This document shows, one piece after another, positions 60,004 to 64,000 of a DNA stretch of 64,000 nucleotides. The first letter of the stretch is position 1; every line of letters begins with the position of its first letter. The stretch lies in contig NC_003279.8 of the NCBI RefSeq assembly GCF_000002985.6, forward strand, positions 682,001-746,000. Reading direction: 5' to 3'. This DNA comes from Caenorhabditis elegans (Eukaryota > Nematoda > Chromadorea > Rhabditida > Rhabditidae). The notes under the pieces are model-generated. The model saw only the letters and a list, made by a program, of their open reading frames with translations. It was not told where the DNA came from and made no database searches. Made by a program: the position numbers and the translations under genes.

Positions 60004-63000
60004 TTACTGTAGCATCCAATCTGGAGGCTGCACAAAGAAGACTCCACCGTCAGTGGCGCAATATGTTGGACACACCTGGAACGTTGAAACATTATTTATT
60101 TCTTTAAAATTTTCTTTGTCTAAGCCTGAGCCTAAGCCTGAGCCTAAGCCTAAGTCTAAGCCTAAGCCTAAGACTAAGCCTAAGCCTGAACCTAACCCTA
60201 GGCCTAAGCCTAAGAAAAAGCCTAAGCTTGAGCCTAAGCCTAAGCCTAAGCTAAAGCCAAAACCTAAGCCTAAGCCTAAGCCTAAACCTAAACCTAAACC
60301 TAAGCCCGAGCTTAAACCTGAGCCGATACCTAAGCCTAAGCCTAAGCCTATTCCTAAGCTTAAATATAAACCTAAACCTAAGCCTAAGCCTAAGCCAAGC
60401 GCTGAGCGTAACTTAGAGCCTAAGCTGAGCCTGAGCCTAAAACTAAGCCTAAGCCTAAGCTTGATCTTAAGCTTAAACCTAAGCCCTGAAAATTTTTTTT
60501 TGAACTCCACAACAAAATTTGTAGAATGTTTTTAAAAATTGGGATTCTGAAATTCCCCGCCAAAAAGTTTAAAAACTTCACATTTTAATTTATCTGTAAA
60601 ATTTATATAAATCCCTCTTAGATTTTGAATTTCGCGGCAAAACTTGTAGAACATTTCAAAAATTTACTTTCGCGCCAAAGATTGTCGCGCGAAATTTACA
60701 ATTTTTCTATAAAAAATGTATTTCATAGAATTTCAAAAAATCGAAAATCGCGCCAAAAATTTTTAAAAATTTTTTTCAGTATTGTGACGTCATAGACTAC
60801 AAACTAACCCCTCTATTGCCTTCCTCCCCGTGCTCTCCAATGAGTCCTTCGGCTCCAGCGGCTCCATCATTCCCTGGGAACCCGGGCTTTCCTTTTTTTC
60901 CTCGTGGGCCTTGTGCACCAATCGGGCCGTCGATACCAGGCATACCAGACGGTCCTGGCGGCCCGAATTCTCCTTCCTCTCCGATCGGACCTGCTGGTCC
61001 CGGGATGAACGGTTTCGGGGTGGCGTCCGCACCCGGGTCGCCCATTTCTCCATCCAGTCCTGGGATTCCCTGAGGGCCTTGTAGGCCTTTTGGTCCCATT
61101 TTTCCATTTTCCGCGCGAAGTCCATTCTTTCCGGGTAGTCCTGGCTTACCAGTGTCTCCTTTCACTCCCTGAAAATTTAGTTTAGTGGTATAGGCCTATC
61201 AAATAGGCTTACCGTAATCCCAGTGGTTCCTTGTACTCCTCTCGGACACGGATCCGCACACAAAGACTTATAATTCACAGGAGGCTCACATGGTAGGCGC
61301 GCTGGAAGTCCAGGCGCACCTTCCGATCCTTTCGTTCCAGGAAGACCGTCTCTTCCAGGGATCCCCGGGGGTCCTTGTGGATGACGGCACTCACATACTC
61401 GGGATCTTGCGGTTTGGCCGGTTTCGTGTAGGAAATCGTCGATTTCATCTCTTTTCTGGCGGGTTATGTTTTGGAAATCGTTGGCGACATCGGATAGCAT
61501 GCTTTTCATCTCGAGGGCGCTTTCCTGGAAATTTAAATTTGCTTGAAATTTTCAAACTTGTTATATTATAATTTACAAAATACTGACTGCCTTTGTAAGT
61601 TTTTTATTACAGGAACACAAAATTCTAAGAATGCGTACTGCACACTATATTTGACGTGCAAGATATCTCGTAGCAAAATCTACAGTAACTCTTAAAATGA
61701 CTACTGTAGCGCTTGTGTCGATTTACGGGCTCGATTTTCGCAACTTTTTTTCTTTCGGATTTCCTTCGTTTCCTCGTATTGTTTTCTAACTTTTTATTTC
61801 AAAATTTCAATATTCTATCGATAAATAAATCATTTTAATTTATTTCGAAAATCGAGCCCGTAAATCGACACAAGCGCTACACGAGTCATTTAAAGGATTA
61901 CTGTAGTTTTCGCTACGAGATATTTTGCGCGTCAAACATGTTGTGCAATACGCATTCTCAGAATTTTGTGTTTCTCTAATACTGTGTTTTTAGGATTTTG
62001 AATGAAAGGAAAAGCCCGAAACTTTTAAACAAATTTTTCGGTGCATTCTGTATCAAAAAAGCTGAATAAAATTGTACAAAAAAATGCCACATTTTATTGA
62101 AAAATTGATAATAAAATAATTTGTTTTCAAATAATTTTTGAATTTCTCAATTTTTTGGAATTTTTGGATTTTTTCGGGCCAGAAAGTAGGCATTCTCATG
62201 AACTGATGTTTTCTTCATAATAATATATTCAAAAAAACGGTCTCCCACAAAAAAAGGTCCGAGAGGCGAACAAGGTTGTAAAACGTTGCTATTGTTTATT
62301 TACAACCGCCATTATACCCCTATAGGGGTTGTAACACCACATAACAATTTGATAAGATGCACACAGTAGGGAGAGGGACCTAATTTAAAAATATAAGAAT
62401 TTTCTCATTAAATACAATTTTTCTCTATTTCTTTCAGGAATATCGAGAGGAAAATCAGCGAAATTTTTGGAAATTTTTGGTTTTTTTCTAACGAAACAAA
62501 AAAAATTTGAAAAATTTCAAGAAATTCTGTGTATTTATCGATAAAATTTCAGAAATCAAGGGGGTCGTATAGAAGTTAGACGGTCGGTTTTTCGACTTTC
62601 AGCTAACTTTATGAAATTTCATTTGTTCAGGTTTTCTGACATTTAAAATCAAATGGCATTAGCAGTTTTTCATGAAAAGTTTCAGAAAGTCTCAAAACTC
62701 CAAATTTTAGGAGGGTCGTATAGAAGTTGGACGCACTAAAAAAAAAGGAAAAATGTGGTTCTAATTATTACGGAAACACTAAATTCTGAGAATGCGTATT
62801 GCACAAAATATTTGATGCGCAAAACATCTCGTAGCGAAGACTACAGTAATTCTTTAAATGTCTACTATTGTAGCGATTGTGTCGACACGTGGTGCCAGAT
62901 TGTCTCATTTCGGCTTGATCTACGTAGATCTACAAAAAATGCGGGAGAAGAGACGCAGACTTCTCAACTGATTTCTCATGGTTAGGAACGTGCTGACGTC

Positions 63001-63454
63001 ACATGTTTTCGGGCCGAAATTTCCCGCATTTTTTGTAGATCAAACCGTGATGGGACAGCCTGGCACTATGTGTGTCGATTTACGGGTTTGATTTTTGAAA
63101 TTGATTAAAATAATTTAGTTATCGATATTATATTGGAATTAAACAAAAAGTGAGAAAATAAATCGAGCCCGTAAATCGACACTACAATAGTCATTTAAAG
63201 AATTACTGTAGTTTTCGCCACGAAATATGTTTGCGCGTCAAATATATTGCGCAGTACGCATTCTCAGAATCCGTAATCCTCAAACTTCTCACCTGACAGT
63301 ACTCGGCATCGTTGACAGTATTCTGAATAGCCGGTCGAAGTATTGAGGCAAGGGGTCCTACAGAAACAATAAACGACGACATCGTGGATAGCGAGATAAA
63401 TAGTGAAACTATGATTAACGTGGCGTATGCCGTTTCTCGAGCATTCTCGTTCAT
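60004..63454 (-). CDS. Nematode cuticle collagen
   Basis: Exons 63293-63454, 61213-61524, 60809-61168 and 60004-60075 are in phase, giving 301 aa, a typical length for this family. The N-terminal col_cuticle_N domain spans residues 1-54 with a membrane anchor ([20 protein letters not shown]). A subtilisin/furin-like site RQKR lies near residue 76, as in homology box A. Gly-X-Y blocks follow ([51 protein letters not shown]), broken by Cys-containing spacers ([26 protein letters not shown]) and ended by [10 protein letters not shown]. Such proteins are secreted by the hypodermis, trimerise and are cross-linked in the cuticle. The last two residues pairs of Cys fit the usual flanking Cys clusters. 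Introns are unusually long for a collagen because of repeats. It is divergent from a second collagen-like gene, 298 bp between starts. The col number is not known to me. Confidence 0.93.
60115..60490. repeat. Degenerate TTAGGC array in collagen intron 3
   Basis: About 370 bp of AAGCCT (complement of TTAGGC read as AGGCTT) with many single-base variants such as GAGCCT, AAACCT and AAGTCT. It is the longest telomere-like array in the window. Frames reading KPKPKPKP or LGLGLGLG across it are artefacts. Confidence 0.9.
61606..61978. mobile_element. ACTGTAG-family fold-back in collagen intron 1
   Basis: Outer ends CAGGAACACAAAATTCTAAG and CTCAGAATTTTGTGTTTCTC are inverted. Inner arms GACTACTGTAGCGCTTGTGT plus CGATTTACGGGCTCGATTTT pair with AAAATCGAGCCCGTAAATCG plus ACACAAGCGCTAC. 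Complete, about 370 bp. Confidence 0.85.
62752..63280. mobile_element. ACTGTAG fold-back interrupted by a CACGTG fold-back
   Basis: The left arm (GCACAAAATATTTGATGCGC to GCGATTGTGTCGA, 62765-62885) is followed by a CACGTG element (62886-63072: CACGTGGTGCCAGATTGTCT to GACAGCCTGGCACTATGTG), then TGTCGATTTACGGG and the right arm to CGCATTCTCAGAATCC (63270). TGTCGA flanks both sides of the inner element, consistent with a target duplication. The right end of the host element abuts the exon 1 donor of the collagen gene within about 15 bp. Confidence 0.85.
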
Positions 63455-63752
63455 TTTCCAGGAGAAGCCTCCAAGAGAAGCCTATGGAGGATCCAACGAA
63501 AAGTGAGTAAAGAAATGATGCGCTGGCGCGGAAAAACGAGAGCGATTATGTATGGGAGTGACCCAAAAACACGGAAAAGTAACGGATAACAAGAAGAAGA
63601 AGGGGGCAACTTTCTCTTTCTTATCATCATCACCATCATCATTATCTCCTTTCTCGGGATTCCGTCATGAGAATGAATCCATTTACTCGTTTTTTTTGTG
63701 TCCATTTAAGTTTGTCTATAAATATGGCTAATTTCAACTTTAAAATCAAATA
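63455..63752. promoter_or_regulatory. Divergent promoter region of two collagen genes
   Basis: 298 bp between two divergent start codons. It contains a run of TTATCATCATCACCATCATC and no repeat element, unlike the other gaps. TATAAATATGG at about 63716 is a candidate TATA box for the plus-strand gene, about 35 bp upstream of its ATG. Confidence 0.5.
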
Positions 63753-63946
63753 ATGAAACTAGTAATTCTACTCATCTCTCACGCAATTCCTTTCTTTTAT
63801 GTGATATATAACTTTTATTCCATATTTAAAGAAATTTCAAGTTTAGAGTCTAACTTGAAAATTGCCAGTGATGAATATAAAATTAGAATGAAGAATATTT
63901 CCAGAGAAGTTGGAAGTGTAGTCTTGGAGGAGAAGAGAGGAAAGAG
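63753..63946 (+). CDS. Collagen-type N-terminal exon (gene continues beyond window)
   Basis: One exon from ATG 63753 to a GAG|GTGAGG donor at 63946 (phase 2), 64 complete codons. It encodes a hydrophobic start (MKLVILLISHAIPFFYVIYN) then a charged helical stretch (IFKEISSLESNLKIASDEYK) and ends VVLEEKRGKR. Membrane anchor, about 40 charged residues and a terminal RGKR furin-like site are the layout of the nematode cuticle collagen N-terminal domain. No Gly-X-Y is inside the window, so collagen identity is inferred from layout and from the divergent collagen neighbour. Confidence 0.7.
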
Positions 63947-64000
63947 GTGAGGAAAAATTACGTTTTTTTGAAGTTTTTTCTTTAATTTTCGAAGGATTAG

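Noticed and set aside
60053..60535. 160-codon KPKPKPKP or LGLGLGLG frames near the collagen 3' end
   Set aside because: They run through the longest TTAGGC array; only the last 24 codons on the minus strand (60004-60075) are a true exon.

Overview
The window looks like nuclear DNA from a Caenorhabditis nematode, almost certainly C. elegans. Introns are GT-AG with TTTTCAG or TTTCCAG acceptors, several start codons lie just after a spliced-leader-type acceptor, degenerate TTAGGC (nematode telomere) arrays are scattered through it, and the non-coding DNA is full of AT-rich fold-back elements and satellites. The gene set (a second CCT-like gene, a haspin-like kinase, RalGAP alpha, PIF1) matches my memory of the Y18H1A region on the left arm of chromosome I. 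That placement is recall, not a search result. Exon structures below were joined by hand with phase checks at every junction.

Layout, left to right. 932-1427 (+): the last two exons of a choline-phosphate cytidylyltransferase-like gene that begins outside the window. 1939-4575 (-): a haspin-family kinase of 436 aa. 6286-9256 (+): a PTP-fold protein of 483 aa whose catalytic Cys is replaced, so a probable pseudophosphatase. Then come three minus-strand genes in one direction: RalGAP alpha subunit (18634-33850, 11 exons, 1305 aa), a LENG1/CIR_N protein (13065-16322, 286 aa) and a histidine phosphatase (10183-12630, 220 aa). They could share an operon.

Right half: a 369-aa lysine/serine-rich probable nuclear protein (36125-37684, -) lies head to head with pif-1 (38078-48937, +, 13 exons, 677 aa). 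pif-1 is tail to tail with an unrecognised 654-aa multi-pass membrane protein (49068-54550, -). A possible small membrane ORF (58815-58976, +) follows. The window ends with two divergent cuticle collagen genes (60004-63454, -; and 63753 onward, +, cut by the window edge).

Most of the remaining DNA is repeats: about fifteen copies of a roughly 240-bp element with CACGG ends, about a dozen of a roughly 165-bp fold-back with CACGTG ends, larger fold-backs of 0.3-0.9 kb, CGGCAAATTGCC satellites, a 382-bp tandem array, GTAG/GTAGG minisatellites and a 5'-truncated non-LTR retrotransposon inside pif-1. Several are nested, and they lie almost entirely in introns and intergenic DNA. I saw no bacterial-type systems, CRISPR arrays, rRNA or tRNA genes. 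The items most worth following up are the pseudophosphatase, the 654-aa membrane protein, the GC-AG intron and composite repeats of pif-1, and the intronic copy of a piece of the membrane gene.
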